The notes beneath the pieces were generated by a model, which saw nothing but the letters and a program-made list of their open reading frames with translations, was not told the origin of the DNA and searched no databases. Source: Rhizobium terrae (GTDB lineage Bacteria; Pseudomonadota; Alphaproteobacteria; Rhizobiales; Rhizobiaceae). From it: a DNA stretch of 64,000 nt. Position 1 is the first letter of the stretch, and each line of letters opens with the position of its first letter. Below are positions 54,744-64,000 of the stretch, one piece after another. A program made the translations under genes and the position numbers. The DNA is taken from positions 1 through 64,000 of the forward strand of contig NZ_QJKM01000012.1 of NCBI RefSeq assembly GCF_003425685.1, written 5' to 3'.

Positions 54744-55625
54744 TCAGCGCGAGCGGGGATCGAGCGCGTCACGCAGGCCGTCGCCGAGTAGGTTGAACGA
54801 CAGGACGGTCATGAAGATCGCCATACCGGACCAGAGCGCCATCCAAGGCGCATTACCCAGGAAGCGTTGGGCGGAATTCAGCATCGAACCCCAGGACGGC
54901 GCCGGCGGCTGAAGGCCGAGGCCGAGGAAGGACATGCTGGCCTCCGCAATGATCGCCGAGGCGATCGTCAGGGTCGCCTGAACCATCAGCTGCGGCAGGA
55001 TGTTCGGCAGGATGTGCCGGACAGCGATGCGCCATTGCGGATTGCCGACCGCACTGGCCGCCTCAATATATTCCTCCGCCTTGATCGACAGGACCTGACC
55101 GCGTGTCAGCCGGATGAAGAGCGGCATGGCGGTGATGCCGATCGCCAACATCGCGTTCGTCAGGCTGGGTCCGAGAAAGGCGGCGAACGCAATCGCCAGG
55201 ATGAGGAACGGGCAGGCAAGCATGGCGTCGGTGAAGCGGCTGATGAGGCCGTCGACGATGCCGCCGAGAAAACCGGCGGCCAGCCCGAGCGGCACGCCGA
55301 TCGCCATCGCGATGCCGACTGAGGTGAGGCCCGCCATCAGCGAGGCACGAGCGCCCCAAATGATGCGCGAAAGCATGTCTCGCCCCGCCTCGTCCGTGCC
55401 GAGCCAATGTGCCATCGACGGAGCCTTGCGCACGGCCGTCCAGCTTTGTGCCGCCGGGTCATAGGGCGCCAGAAGCGGCGCGAAAACGGCGACGAACACC
55501 ATGAGCAGCACGACGACGAGGCCGACGAGCGCGCTCTTGCGCTTCGACAGCCGCCGCCATAGGCGGCCGCGGAAGAAATTCGCGATGGGGTTCGCCGAAG
55601 GTTTGGTTTCCGAGATCGTCAGCAC
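54744..55625 (-). CDS. ABC transporter permease (DppC type)
   Basis: A 293-residue permease with six hydrophobic helices. The N-terminal membrane segment KSALVGLVVVLLMVFVAVFAPLLAPYDPAAQ is followed by GTDEAGRDMLSRIIWGARASLMAGLTSV and the coupling loop EEYIEAASAVGNPQWRIAVRHILPNILPQL. GTG start, 2 bp after the upstream permease's stop. Converges with the toxin gene across 67 bp without a recognised terminator. Confidence 0.92.
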   Translation of the reverse strand: MLTISETKPSANPIANFFRGRLWRRLSKRKSALVGLVVVLLMVFVAVFAPLLAPYDPAAQSWTAVRKAPSMAHWLGTDEAGRDMLSRIIWGARASLMAGLTSVGIAMAIGVPLGLAAGFLGGIVDGLISRFTDAMLACPFLILAIAFAAFLGPSLTNAMLAIGITAMPLFIRLTRGQVLSIKAEEYIEAASAVGNPQWRIAVRHILPNILPQLMVQATLTIASAIIAEASMSFLGLGLQPPAPSWGSMLNSAQRFLGNAPWMALWSGMAIFMTVLSFNLLGDGLRDALDPRSR

Positions 55626-55627
55626 GG

Positions 55628-56569
55628 TCAGCTTCTCAGTCTTGGGTTGACGAGGATGTATCCGATGTCAGCCAGAAGGTTGAGGATGATGTAGAACAAC
55701 GAGGTCACGAGCACGACGCCCTGCACCACGGGATAGTCACGAGTGAAGACGGCATCGACGATCAGCTTGCCGAAGCCCGGGATCGTGAAGATCTGCTCCG
55801 TCAGAACCGCGCCGGACAGCAGCGCACCGAATTCCAGCGCGCCGAGCGTGATGATCGGCGTCAGCGCATTGCGCATCGCATGCTTGAAGACGACGACCCA
55901 CTCGCTGAGGCCCTTGGCGCGGGCAGTGCGGACGTAATCGCTTTCGAGCGCCTGCAACATGGCGCCGCGGGTATGACGCATGATGATGCCGGCGATGCCC
56001 GTGCCGAGCACGAAGGCGGGCATGACCGTCGTCGAGAGGTTCATCCTCAGGTCTTCCCAGGGGCTGACGAAGCCGGAGGCCGGTAGCCAGCCGAGATTGA
56101 CCGAGAAGAACATGATCAGCATGATGCCGAGCCAGAAGTTCGGCAGCGAAATGCCGGCGAGCGACACGACATTGGTGGCGTAGTCGATCGGCGTGTTCTG
56201 GCGGAGCGCCGAGATGACGCCACCTGTGATGCCGAGCACCAGCGCCACGACAATGCCCATCACAGCAAGCTGCAGCGTGACCGGCAGTTTCAGGAGGATC
56301 AGCTCGAGAACCGGGCGGTTGTGGCGCATGGATTCGCCGAGATCGCCGGTCAGCACGCCCTTCACCCAGTAAAGATACTGGACGATCAGCGGCTGATCGA
56401 GATGGTACTGGGCGCGGATCGCTGCAAGGGTCGCCTCATCCGGATTTTCGCCGGCGAGCACCAGCGCCGGATCGCCCGGCAACAGATGCTGAAGCGAAAA
56501 GATGATCAGCGACAATAAGATGACCGTCGGAATAAGCTGCAGGAGGCGGCGCGCGAGAAGCGAAGACAT
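55628..56569 (-). CDS. ABC transporter permease (DppB type)
   Basis: A 313-residue permease of six hydrophobic helices, opening with LARRLLQLIPTVILLSLIIFSLQHLLPGDPA and containing GDLGESMRHNRPVLELILLKLPVTLQLA and the coupling loop ESDYVRTARAKGLSEWVVVFKHAMRNALTPII. It fits classic dipeptide/glutathione permeases, without the long inserts seen in the other system of this window. The gene lies 4 bp after the upstream ATPase. Confidence 0.92.
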   Translation of the reverse strand: MSSLLARRLLQLIPTVILLSLIIFSLQHLLPGDPALVLAGENPDEATLAAIRAQYHLDQPLIVQYLYWVKGVLTGDLGESMRHNRPVLELILLKLPVTLQLAVMGIVVALVLGITGGVISALRQNTPIDYATNVVSLAGISLPNFWLGIMLIMFFSVNLGWLPASGFVSPWEDLRMNLSTTVMPAFVLGTGIAGIIMRHTRGAMLQALESDYVRTARAKGLSEWVVVFKHAMRNALTPIITLGALEFGALLSGAVLTEQIFTIPGFGKLIVDAVFTRDYPVVQGVVLVTSLFYIILNLLADIGYILVNPRLRS

Positions 56570-56573
56570 GGGC

Positions 56574-57688
56574 TCAGCCTCCTGTCACGGTTTGGGCCGG
56601 CCGATTAGCAGCCATGGCCTCAAAGGCGGCGAACAGCTTTTCGAGCTTGGGATTGCGCGGTTCGCGTGCGACTTCCGCCGCATCCTGCGCTGGTAGTTCT
56701 CGCCAGAACGCACAGGCATTGGCATGGCCGCTGGCCTCCACATCCAGCTTCATGCTGACGATCTTGCATTCCGGCCGCACATGCGGACAGCGGGTATGCA
56801 GGCGGCAGCCTTCCGGCGGAGAAAGCGGGCTCGGCAGATCGCCAAGCAGCCGGGAGGCCTTGGGGCGCTGATGGCTTGGCGGCGCCGCGACCGGAATGGC
56901 GGACAACAGAGCCCGTGTATAAGGATGACGCGGAGCGGCGAAAATTTCGTCGGACATACCTGTCTCGACGACCTTGCCGAGATACATGACCGCGACGCGG
57001 TCTGCGATGTGCTTTACGACGCCAAGATCGTGGGAAATGAAGACGAAGGCAAGGCCGAGACGCTTCTGCAAGTCCTTCAGCAGGTTGAGGATCTGAGCCT
57101 GGATCGAGACGTCGAGGGCGGAGACCGCTTCGTCGCAGATGATCGCCTTGGGTTCCGAGGCGAGGGCTCTGGCGATCACCACGCGCTGACGCTGGCCGCC
57201 GGAGAATTCGTGCGGATAACGGTTTGCCTGTTCGGCACGAAGGCCGACCATTTCCAGAAGCTCGGCGACCCGCCTGGCGCGCTGATTAGCCGGCACGATA
57301 TCGTGCAGCATCAGCGGTTCGGCGATCGTCTGGGCGATCGTCATGCGCGGGTTGAGCGAGGCGTAAGGGTCTTGGAAGATCAGTTGCACATGCCGGCGCT
57401 GCTCGCGCATGACCGCATGGCTGAGATCGGTCACGTTCTGGCCGTCGATGAAGACTTCGCCGGCACTCGGCTTGATCAGCCGCATCAAAAGACGGCCGAG
57501 GGTGGACTTGCCGCAGCCGGATTCACCGACGATCGCCAACGTCTCACCGGGCATCAGCGACAGGGTCACGTCGTCGACAGCGCCGACCGACGCCAGCGGG
57601 CGACCGAGCAGCGAACGCTTGACGACGAAGTTCTTGCCAAGTCCGCGAACTTCGATGATCGGCCTCACGGCTTCAGAGGAGGGTTGGG

Positions 57689-57692
<4 letters not shown>
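56574..57692 (-). CDS. ABC ATPase (DppF type)
   Basis: A 372-residue ATPase: Walker A GESGCGKSTLGRLLM, Q-loop LIFQDPYASLNPRMTI, signature FSGGQRQRVVIARALA, Walker B AIICDEAVSALDVSIQAQ and SHDLGVVKHIAD. The C-terminal oligopeptide-type tail with cysteines (GCRLHTRCPHVRPEC and NACAF) resembles the iron-sulfur site region of DppD/F proteins. The start overlaps the previous gene's stop (ATGA). Confidence 0.92.
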
Positions 57693-58729
<1,037 letters not shown>

Positions 58730-58753
58730 CGAAGCCTTGGGCCAGCTTGGTTC

Positions 58754-60271
58754 TTACTTACGGCTGACGCCGGCCAGACGGATGATGCCATCCGGAGCAG
58801 GCTTGAGACCGGTGATGTTGGAGTTGTGCGCGAAGATCCATTGCGAGTGATACAGATAGACGATCGGCAGGTCCTTCTGGAGGATCGCAATAGCCTTGCT
58901 GTATTCTGCCTGGCGCGCGGCTACGTCACCCAGCGACCGGGCCTTTTCGAGGGTCGCATCGAGTTCCTTGTTGCAGTAGTGCGCGTCGTTGGTCGGAGCA
59001 CCGCAGGAGAGCATCGGGGTGATGTTCAGGTCGGGATCGACACGACCGCTCCAGCCGACGAGGTGAGACTGGAACTTGCCCTGGCGGGCGATGTCGAGAA
59101 GCGTCATCAGTTCGGTCGGCTTGATCGAGACGTTGATGCCGATTTCCTGAACCATCGCCTGGATCAACGTTGCGACCTGCTGGCGCTCGGCATCGGTCGG
59201 AACGAGAAGTTCGAGGTTGACCGTCTTCACGCCGGCTTCCGCCATTTTCTTCTTGGCGGCTTCAACGTCACGAGCCGGAACCGGGAACTTCTTGTCGTAG
59301 AACGGGCTGGAGGGCGGGAACGGCTGATTGCCGATCGAGGCCTGGCCGTCGAACACGACATTGCTGATGGCTTCGCGGTCGATCGCGAGGCTGAAGGCTT
59401 CGCGGATCGCAGCCTTTTTGCCGGCGTCGAGGTTTGCGCCTTCGCCATCGATGCTGAAGGTGATGCCATAGTAGCCGAGACCGACGACCGGATCGACGGC
59501 CAAAGCCTTGTCTTTCTTGACGGCTTCGACGTCGGTCGCAGCAAGACGCTCGATCAGGTCGAGCTGGCCGGAACGCAGGTTGAGCAGGCGGACGTTGGAA
59601 TCCGGCATGCCGCGATAGATCAGGCGGTCGAAGCTGTACTTCTTGGCATCGTAATACTGCGGGAACTTTTCAAGGACGATGCGGTCCTGAACAACGCGCT
59701 CGACGAACTTGTAGGGACCGGAGCAGACCGGAGCATCGGTGAATTTTTCGCCGAGCTTTTCGCCGGCCGTCGGGCTGACGATCATGCCGGCGCGGTCGCT
59801 GAGCGCTGCGAGCAGCGGCACGGAAGGGGCCTTGAGGTTGATCTGTACGGTCGTCGGATCGACGGCGTCGACCGTGTTGATTGCGCTGATTTCCGGCTTG
59901 CGGCGCGAGAATTTCGCGTTGAGGGCGCGCTCCAGATTATACTTGATCGCAGCAGCATCGACCTTTGTGCCGTCGTGGAAGACGGCATCGTTGCGCAGTT
60001 TCAAGGTGAGCGTCTTGCTGTCGGCGCTCCACTGCCAGCTTGCGGCGAGCATAGGGACGATCTGGCCGTTCGCATCGATATCAACGATCTTGTCGCAGAG
60101 CGACTGCAGAACGTGGCGGCCCACGAAGCTCCAGTTGGTCGCCGGGTCCAGCGTATCCGGATCGTCCTGCAAACCGATCTTGAGAACGGACTGGGCAGCG
60201 GCGGGTGCGGCAGTTGCGGCCAGCCCGGTCAGCGCCAGGCCGGCTGCGAGTGCGAGATAAAGTGGTCTCAT
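58754..60271 (-). CDS. Substrate-binding protein, family 5 (glutathione/peptide type)
   Basis: A 505-residue family 5 binding protein, standard length for GsiB/DppA relatives. It has an export signal (MRPLYLALAAGLALTGLAATAAPAAAQ), the mature opening VLKIGLQDDPDTLDPATNWSFVGRHVLQSLCD, and TLTLKLRNDAVFHDGTKVDAAAIKYNLER. CAGGAGAGGG precedes the ATG at 60271. The gene follows a gamma-glutamyltransferase gene by 41 bp, suggesting gamma-glutamyl peptides such as glutathione as ligands (inference). Confidence 0.9.
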   Translation of the reverse strand: MRPLYLALAAGLALTGLAATAAPAAAQSVLKIGLQDDPDTLDPATNWSFVGRHVLQSLCDKIVDIDANGQIVPMLAASWQWSADSKTLTLKLRNDAVFHDGTKVDAAAIKYNLERALNAKFSRRKPEISAINTVDAVDPTTVQINLKAPSVPLLAALSDRAGMIVSPTAGEKLGEKFTDAPVCSGPYKFVERVVQDRIVLEKFPQYYDAKKYSFDRLIYRGMPDSNVRLLNLRSGQLDLIERLAATDVEAVKKDKALAVDPVVGLGYYGITFSIDGEGANLDAGKKAAIREAFSLAIDREAISNVVFDGQASIGNQPFPPSSPFYDKKFPVPARDVEAAKKKMAEAGVKTVNLELLVPTDAERQQVATLIQAMVQEIGINVSIKPTELMTLLDIARQGKFQSHLVGWSGRVDPDLNITPMLSCGAPTNDAHYCNKELDATLEKARSLGDVAARQAEYSKAIAILQKDLPIVYLYHSQWIFAHNSNITGLKPAPDGIIRLAGVSRK

Positions 60272-60312
60272 CAATATTCCCTCTCCTGTTTTAGAACGCT
60301 TGTTTCCTGAGA

Positions 60313-62145
60313 TCAGCGGGCGACCGCATAACCCTGCACACCACGCGGATTGGCGCCCGCCTTCACCAGTTGCATATCGCCGTCCATTTCCCGCGCCACG
60401 GCCGAAAGACGTCCTTCGGACCATGCGTCGCCAATGGTGACCTTGTGACCGCGGGCTGTGAGATCCTCCCGCACCGCCTCGGAGAAGCGGGATTCGAGCG
60501 TGATTGCGCCGTAGCTGATCTCGCGCGGCCAGAAGGAGCTCGGCAGATGGTCGGTATGGAAGGACGGAGCGTCGATTGCCTCCTGCAGGTTCATGCCCTT
60601 ATGGAGATGACGCAGCAGCATGATCAGCTGCCACTGATCCTGCTGATCGCCGCCCGGCGTGCCGAAGGCCATGTAAGGCTGGCCGTCGCGGAACATGGTG
60701 GACGGCGTCAGCGTCGTGCGCGGGCGCTTGCCCGGCGCGAGGGAAGAATTCAAGCCCTCTTCCAGCCAGAACATTTGGCCGCGTGTGGTGAGGCTGAAGC
60801 CGAGGCCCGGGATGACCGGGCTCGACTGGAACCAGCCGCCGGACGGTGTGGCGGAGACCATGTTGCCCCAACGGTCGACGGCGCTGACTTGCACCGTGTC
60901 GCCGCGCTGCGCGCCTTCGCGAGTCAGTGAGGGCTCGCCCTGCCGGTCGTTCGGCAGCTTGGCTTCGCGGCCGACCGTCGGTTCGCCGCCGCCAAGGCCG
61001 GGCTGCGGAATGGTGCCGACCATGCGCAGCGGCGGCAGGTTGGGATTGCGGCCTTCCGGAGCGCCCGGACGGATCTCCATGGATGCCGTGCCGGCGATCA
61101 GCGCGCGGCGGACATCGGCGTAGCTCGAGGAGAGCAGGGCGGTCATCGGCACGTCGGAGCTGTCGCCATACCAGGAATCGCGGTCGGCCATGGCAAGCTT
61201 CGCTGTTTCGACGACGAGATGCACGAAATCGGCGCTCATCGGATCGAGATCGGCGATATCCGTACCTTTCAGGATCTGAAGCATCTGCAGGAGAACGGGG
61301 CCTTGCGACCATGGTCCGCATTTGAAGACCTCGTAGTCGCCGTAAGCCACGGAAACCGGCTTCTCGATCAGCGGCTTGTATTTCGCCATGTCCTGGGCCG
61401 TGATCAGGCCTCTGTGGCGACGACCGGAGACGTCCCATATCTCTTCGGTGGCGCAATACTCCTCGATTCGCTCGGCGACCGGGCCGCGATACCAGAAATC
61501 GAGTGCCGCATCGATGCGCGCTTCACGGCTCCCGCCGGATTTCGCGTGATCGAGGATCTGCTGGTAGAGTGCAGCGATCTGCGGATTGCGGAAGAGCTTG
61601 CCGGACTGAGGGGCAACGCCGCCTGGCAGATAGACTTCCGCCGAACTCGGCCAGTGGGTTTCGAACAACTCGCGCATCGACGCAATCGTGTTGGCAATGC
61701 GAGGCACAAGCGGATGACCGGTCTTGGCGTAATAGATAGCGGGAGAGAGTACGTCCTCCAGCTCGGCGGTACCATAGTCCCGCAGCAGCGTGAGCCATGC
61801 GCCGAATGCGCCTGGAATGCAGGCGGCAAGAAGACCGGTTCCGGGGATGATATCGAGGCCCAGATCCTTGAAATATTTGATCGTTGCCCGGGAAGGAGAT
61901 GGTCCTTGGCCGGAAATGACGATAGGGGCGTCCGCTCCCGCCGGCGTGACGATGATCGGCACCTCACCAGCGGGACCATTGAGGTGGGGCTCGACGACCT
62001 GCAGGACGAAGCCGGTAGCAACCGCGGCGTCGAAAGCCGTGTGCCCTTTTTCAAGGAGGGACATCCCCACGGCGGAGGCCAGCCAATGAGTCGAGGAAAC
62101 GGCTCCGAATGTGCCCCTGAGTTCCGGTCGCGTCGTAAACGTCAT
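60313..62145 (-). CDS. ggt: Gamma-glutamyltransferase-family protein
   Basis: A 610-residue Ntn-hydrolase of the gamma-glutamyltransferase family. The probable autoprocessing and catalytic threonine is Thr417 in RGDTVQVSAVDRWGNMVS, where typical enzymes read TTHFSVVD; other family blocks are SSTHWLASAVGMSLLEKGHTAFDAAVATGFVLQVVEPH, GFSLTTRGQMF and RPRTTLTPSTMF. No signal peptide is visible, unlike periplasmic Ggt, so it may act in the cytoplasm on imported gamma-glutamyl compounds. It is the first gene of the transporter operon. GAGGAA precedes the ATG. Confidence 0.88.
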   Translation of the reverse strand: MTFTTRPELRGTFGAVSSTHWLASAVGMSLLEKGHTAFDAAVATGFVLQVVEPHLNGPAGEVPIIVTPAGADAPIVISGQGPSPSRATIKYFKDLGLDIIPGTGLLAACIPGAFGAWLTLLRDYGTAELEDVLSPAIYYAKTGHPLVPRIANTIASMRELFETHWPSSAEVYLPGGVAPQSGKLFRNPQIAALYQQILDHAKSGGSREARIDAALDFWYRGPVAERIEEYCATEEIWDVSGRRHRGLITAQDMAKYKPLIEKPVSVAYGDYEVFKCGPWSQGPVLLQMLQILKGTDIADLDPMSADFVHLVVETAKLAMADRDSWYGDSSDVPMTALLSSSYADVRRALIAGTASMEIRPGAPEGRNPNLPPLRMVGTIPQPGLGGGEPTVGREAKLPNDRQGEPSLTREGAQRGDTVQVSAVDRWGNMVSATPSGGWFQSSPVIPGLGFSLTTRGQMFWLEEGLNSSLAPGKRPRTTLTPSTMFRDGQPYMAFGTPGGDQQDQWQLIMLLRHLHKGMNLQEAIDAPSFHTDHLPSSFWPREISYGAITLESRFSEAVREDLTARGHKVTIGDAWSEGRLSAVAREMDGDMQLVKAGANPRGVQGYAVAR

Positions 62146-62407
62146 CGCAAATTCCTCACTCCCAGCCGTCTACGATCCATTTTGGCAGCCTCTTCTCAGA
62201 GGTTGCCGATACGGGTGGGCAGGCATGTTCACGCTGGATTATATACAAGTCTCGGTGTTATCTGCCGCATCGCATGCGGTTTGCCTCTATTTGTGGACAT
62301 ACTGTATATTTGCTGCCGACATTGCAAGAGGATTGTGTAATCCGTAGCGATCAGTTGATCAAAAACAACCGGAGCAGAGTGCCCGGAACCGGGAAAAGGA
62401 ATGCGCA
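62146..62407. promoter_or_regulatory. Divergent promoter region between ggt and the GntR gene
   Basis: This 262-bp gap holds TATATACAAG near 62240 and ACTGTATATTTG near 62307, which share a TATACA/TGTATA core in opposite orientation, and a CCGCAT-CGC-ATGCGG repeat at 62266-62280. They are possible sites for the adjacent GntR regulator; no promoter is assigned with confidence. Confidence 0.35.
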
Positions 62408-63100
62408 ATGCTGGACGCTCCAGCGAATACCAAGAAAAGCCGTAGTGATTTCATAGCCGAACAGCTGGAAGACGCCGTCATCAACGGTGCAATTCCGGCA
62501 GGTGCGCGGCTTGATGAAACGTCGATCGCCGCGCAATTCGGCGTCTCCCGCACACCGGTACGGGAAGCGTTGCATATTTTATGTGGACGAGGATTTGCCG
62601 AGCGCGAACCTTATAAGGGGGTTGTCGTCGCGCAGATTTCCGCCCAACGCATCGACGAAATGTTCGAGGCGATGGCGGAACTCGAAGCGACATGCGGACG
62701 GCTTGCCTCTCATCGGATGACGATGAGCGAGCGCGCCGACCTCGAAAGCATGCATCGGGAAATGAATGCGCTTGCCGAGGGTGGCGAGCACGACGGTTAC
62801 AACGAGATCAACACGCGCTTCCACAGCCTCATCTTTCAGGGCAGCCACAACAGCGACCTGATCGCGGCTGCGCAGACACTGCGGCTGAAGCTCGCACCGT
62901 TCCGAAAATATCAGCTCAAGGACAAGGGACGCCTCAAGCGCTCCTGCCAGGAACATCAGCAGATTGTCGATGCGATCCTGGATCAGGACCCCAAGGCTGC
63001 GGAAAACGCGCTGCGCCGCCACCTTGTCTCGGCAGCGCAGGAAGTTCTCCTCCGGCGCCAGCGGCAGGAAGAGAATGCCGTGGCCAAGAACGCTTTCTAG
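62408..63100 (+). CDS. GntR-family regulator (FCD domain)
   Basis: A 230-residue regulator. Winged helix: KKSRSDFIAEQLEDAVINGAIPAGARLDETSIAAQFGVSRTPVREALHILCGRGFAEREPYKGVVV. The FCD domain shows the metal/ligand pattern EINTRFHSLIF, CQEHQQIVDAI and LRRHLVSA histidines. It is divergent from the ggt/transporter operon, its most likely target. AAAAGGAATG precedes the start. Confidence 0.9.
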   Translation: MLDAPANTKKSRSDFIAEQLEDAVINGAIPAGARLDETSIAAQFGVSRTPVREALHILCGRGFAEREPYKGVVVAQISAQRIDEMFEAMAELEATCGRLASHRMTMSERADLESMHREMNALAEGGEHDGYNEINTRFHSLIFQGSHNSDLIAAAQTLRLKLAPFRKYQLKDKGRLKRSCQEHQQIVDAILDQDPKAAENALRRHLVSAAQEVLLRRQRQEENAVAKNAF

Positions 63101-63113
63101 AGACAGGCTCGAA

Positions 63114-63500
63114 ATGTCCGATATGATCGAAAAAGACGCCATCCGCGCCGTGATCGCCGATATGCAAGCAGCCTGGAACCGCGGCGATTTCCCCGGCTAT
63201 ATGGCGGGGTTTGCCAATCCCGACGTGATCTTCGTCTCCCGCGGGCGTATTCAGAAGGACTGGAAGGCGACGCTCGATCATTATATTGCCGATTACGGAG
63301 GCGCGCCGGGTTCTCAGGGCGAACTTGCCTTCTCGAATATCCGCATCGAGATACTGGCACCTGATGCCGCCCAGTTGATCAGTGATTACGAGCTGGTGCG
63401 TTCCGCGGGCAACCAGACCGGCGTCAACACCCGCCTGATGCGCAAGCGCGACGGCAGATGGGTGATCGCACTCAATCACGTTTCGCAGGTCGAGAAGTAA
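63114..63500 (+). CDS. NTF2-like (SnoaL/DUF4440) protein
   Basis: A 128-residue protein with the alpha/beta cone fold: a starting helix KDAIRAVIADMQAAWNRGDFPGYMAGFANPDVIFVSRGR, a central TLDHYIADYGG and closing strands with TRLMRKRDGRWVIALNHVSQ. Members are small isomerases, hydrolases or dimerisation/ligand-binding modules; no catalytic residue set is assigned. The gene lies 13 bp after the GntR gene and is probably co-transcribed with it. Confidence 0.82.
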   Translation: MSDMIEKDAIRAVIADMQAAWNRGDFPGYMAGFANPDVIFVSRGRIQKDWKATLDHYIADYGGAPGSQGELAFSNIRIEILAPDAAQLISDYELVRSAGNQTGVNTRLMRKRDGRWVIALNHVSQVEK

Positions 63501-63553
63501 GAGCGAAAAAGGACTATTGAAGTCACATCCGGCTAATCGAAGAGGAAAACAGC

Positions 63554-63743
63554 ATGGGTGCATCCAAGATCATCCATGTGGTGAACTGCCACGCGTAAGG
63601 CAAAGTCGGTCGCTCGATCATCGGTTCCGAATTTCGCTGTTAGATACGGTCGAAGACAACGGTGGCCGAACGGCGATCTACCCGCCGATCTCCCGGCTGC
63701 GCCTGGATCACCGGCACGCGTCAGCGATGCTGGACCCCTCCGG
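63554..63743 (+). pseudogene. Decayed proline-racemase-family gene (hydroxyproline-type)
   Basis: After a good ribosome binding site (AAGAGGAAAA) the ATG at 63554 starts GASKIIHVVNCHA, the N-terminal signature of 4-hydroxyproline epimerase/trans-3-hydroxyproline dehydratase genes, but the next codon is TAA where Glu is expected (then GKVG in frame). Further down, about 63684-63743, pieces of the C-terminal family block are seen in shifted frames: PPIS, GCAWITGTRQ and AMLDPSG. About 280 internal residues are gone and at least two frameshifts are needed. It is a deep deletion remnant. Confidence 0.7.
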
Positions 63744-64000
63744 TTCACGGCCCTCCGCATGCAGCCGACAACCCCAAATACAGGGTATAAAAATTTACAG
63801 AATCTCAGGAAGATAGTTCGAATGCGGGACGACCTGCCAGTCTCGATGCGGAATTCTGGAATAAGAAGGACTTCAGATCGAACGAGGCGGGCTTTCGAGT
63901 TGAATTATTGCAACCATTAAACTTTAACGGTTCTTCGTTAACCCGAATTTAAGAGTCGCGCCCCATTTCTGGACCTTGCAGGTTCGGATCATCACGGTAC
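63744..64000. other. Gene-free right end
   Basis: No supportable coding region. AT-richer than the neighbouring genes, with TTAACG-GTTCTT-CGTTAA (63925-63942 approximately) as the only clear inverted repeat. A promoter or operator of a gene beyond the window is possible. Confidence 0.35.

Overview
The window is GC-rich alphaproteobacterial DNA of Rhizobiales type (Rhizobium, Agrobacterium, Neorhizobium or Ensifer kinship). It carries a complete repABC replication/partition operon (about 9.5-13.3 kb, minus strand), so it comes from a large plasmid, megaplasmid or chromid. The rest is typical accessory cargo: solute-uptake operons with linked catabolic genes and local regulators. No rRNA, tRNA, CRISPR array or intact insertion sequence was seen.

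Layout. (1) 0-9 kb is an eroded mixed region: an N-terminally truncated MOSC protein, a GNAT acetyltransferase, a GGDEF-EAL cyclic-di-GMP enzyme preceded by a coupled leader ORF, a CBS-pair protein, an amber-interrupted nuoB remnant, a DUF982-like protein, a frameshifted pseudogene, a fused protein-isoaspartate methyltransferase/erythromycin-esterase-like protein and a glycine-zipper lipoprotein. (2) 9.07-13.3 kb is the replication module: a ProQ/FinO-family RNA-binding protein convergent with repC, then repB and repA, with a predicted antisense RNA between repB and repC, two GTCAGCTGAC palindromes that are candidate parS sites, and an operator/promoter before repA. (3) 13.4-24.6 kb is a catabolic island: amidohydrolase, LigA/LigB-type extradiol dioxygenase, class III CoA-transferase, citryl-CoA-lyase-like protein and FMN reductase, with an IclR regulator and a divergent branched-chain-amino-acid-type (Liv) ABC transporter; it ends in a truncated short-chain dehydrogenase. 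(4) 24.6-30.8 kb is a siderophore uptake locus (fused FhuB-type permease, FhuD-type binding protein, TonB-dependent receptor, AraC regulator). Its likely ATPase lies 13 kb away at 43.4 kb.

(5) 31.0-40.7 kb is an eight-gene minus-strand operon: aldehyde dehydrogenase, Liv binding protein, LivH, LivM, LivG, a LivF with an unusual 195-residue proline/alanine-rich tail, a second aldehyde dehydrogenase and a flotillin-like protein, with a divergent AraC regulator. A Gfo/Idh/MocA oxidoreductase and the FhuC-type ATPase follow. (6) 44.3-53.5 kb is a FCD-type GntR regulator and a peptide/oligosaccharide-type ABC transporter coupled to a mannonate dehydratase and a galactonate-dehydratase-like enzyme, probably for sugar-acid derivatives. 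(7) 53.7-54.7 kb is a Xre/RES toxin-antitoxin pair. (8) 54.7-63.5 kb is a second peptide-type ABC transporter with a gamma-glutamyltransferase, a GntR regulator and an NTF2-like protein, followed by a wrecked proline-racemase-family gene.

The most unusual points are the Liv/aldehyde-dehydrogenase/flotillin operon with its tailed LivF, the ring-cleavage operon that pairs LigAB with a CoA-transferase and a citryl-CoA-lyase-like protein, and the replication module in which a FinO/ProQ protein sits beside an antisense-RNA-controlled repC and both stop codons lie inside a parS-like palindrome. All functional names come from reading motifs and recalled family resemblance; no database search was run.
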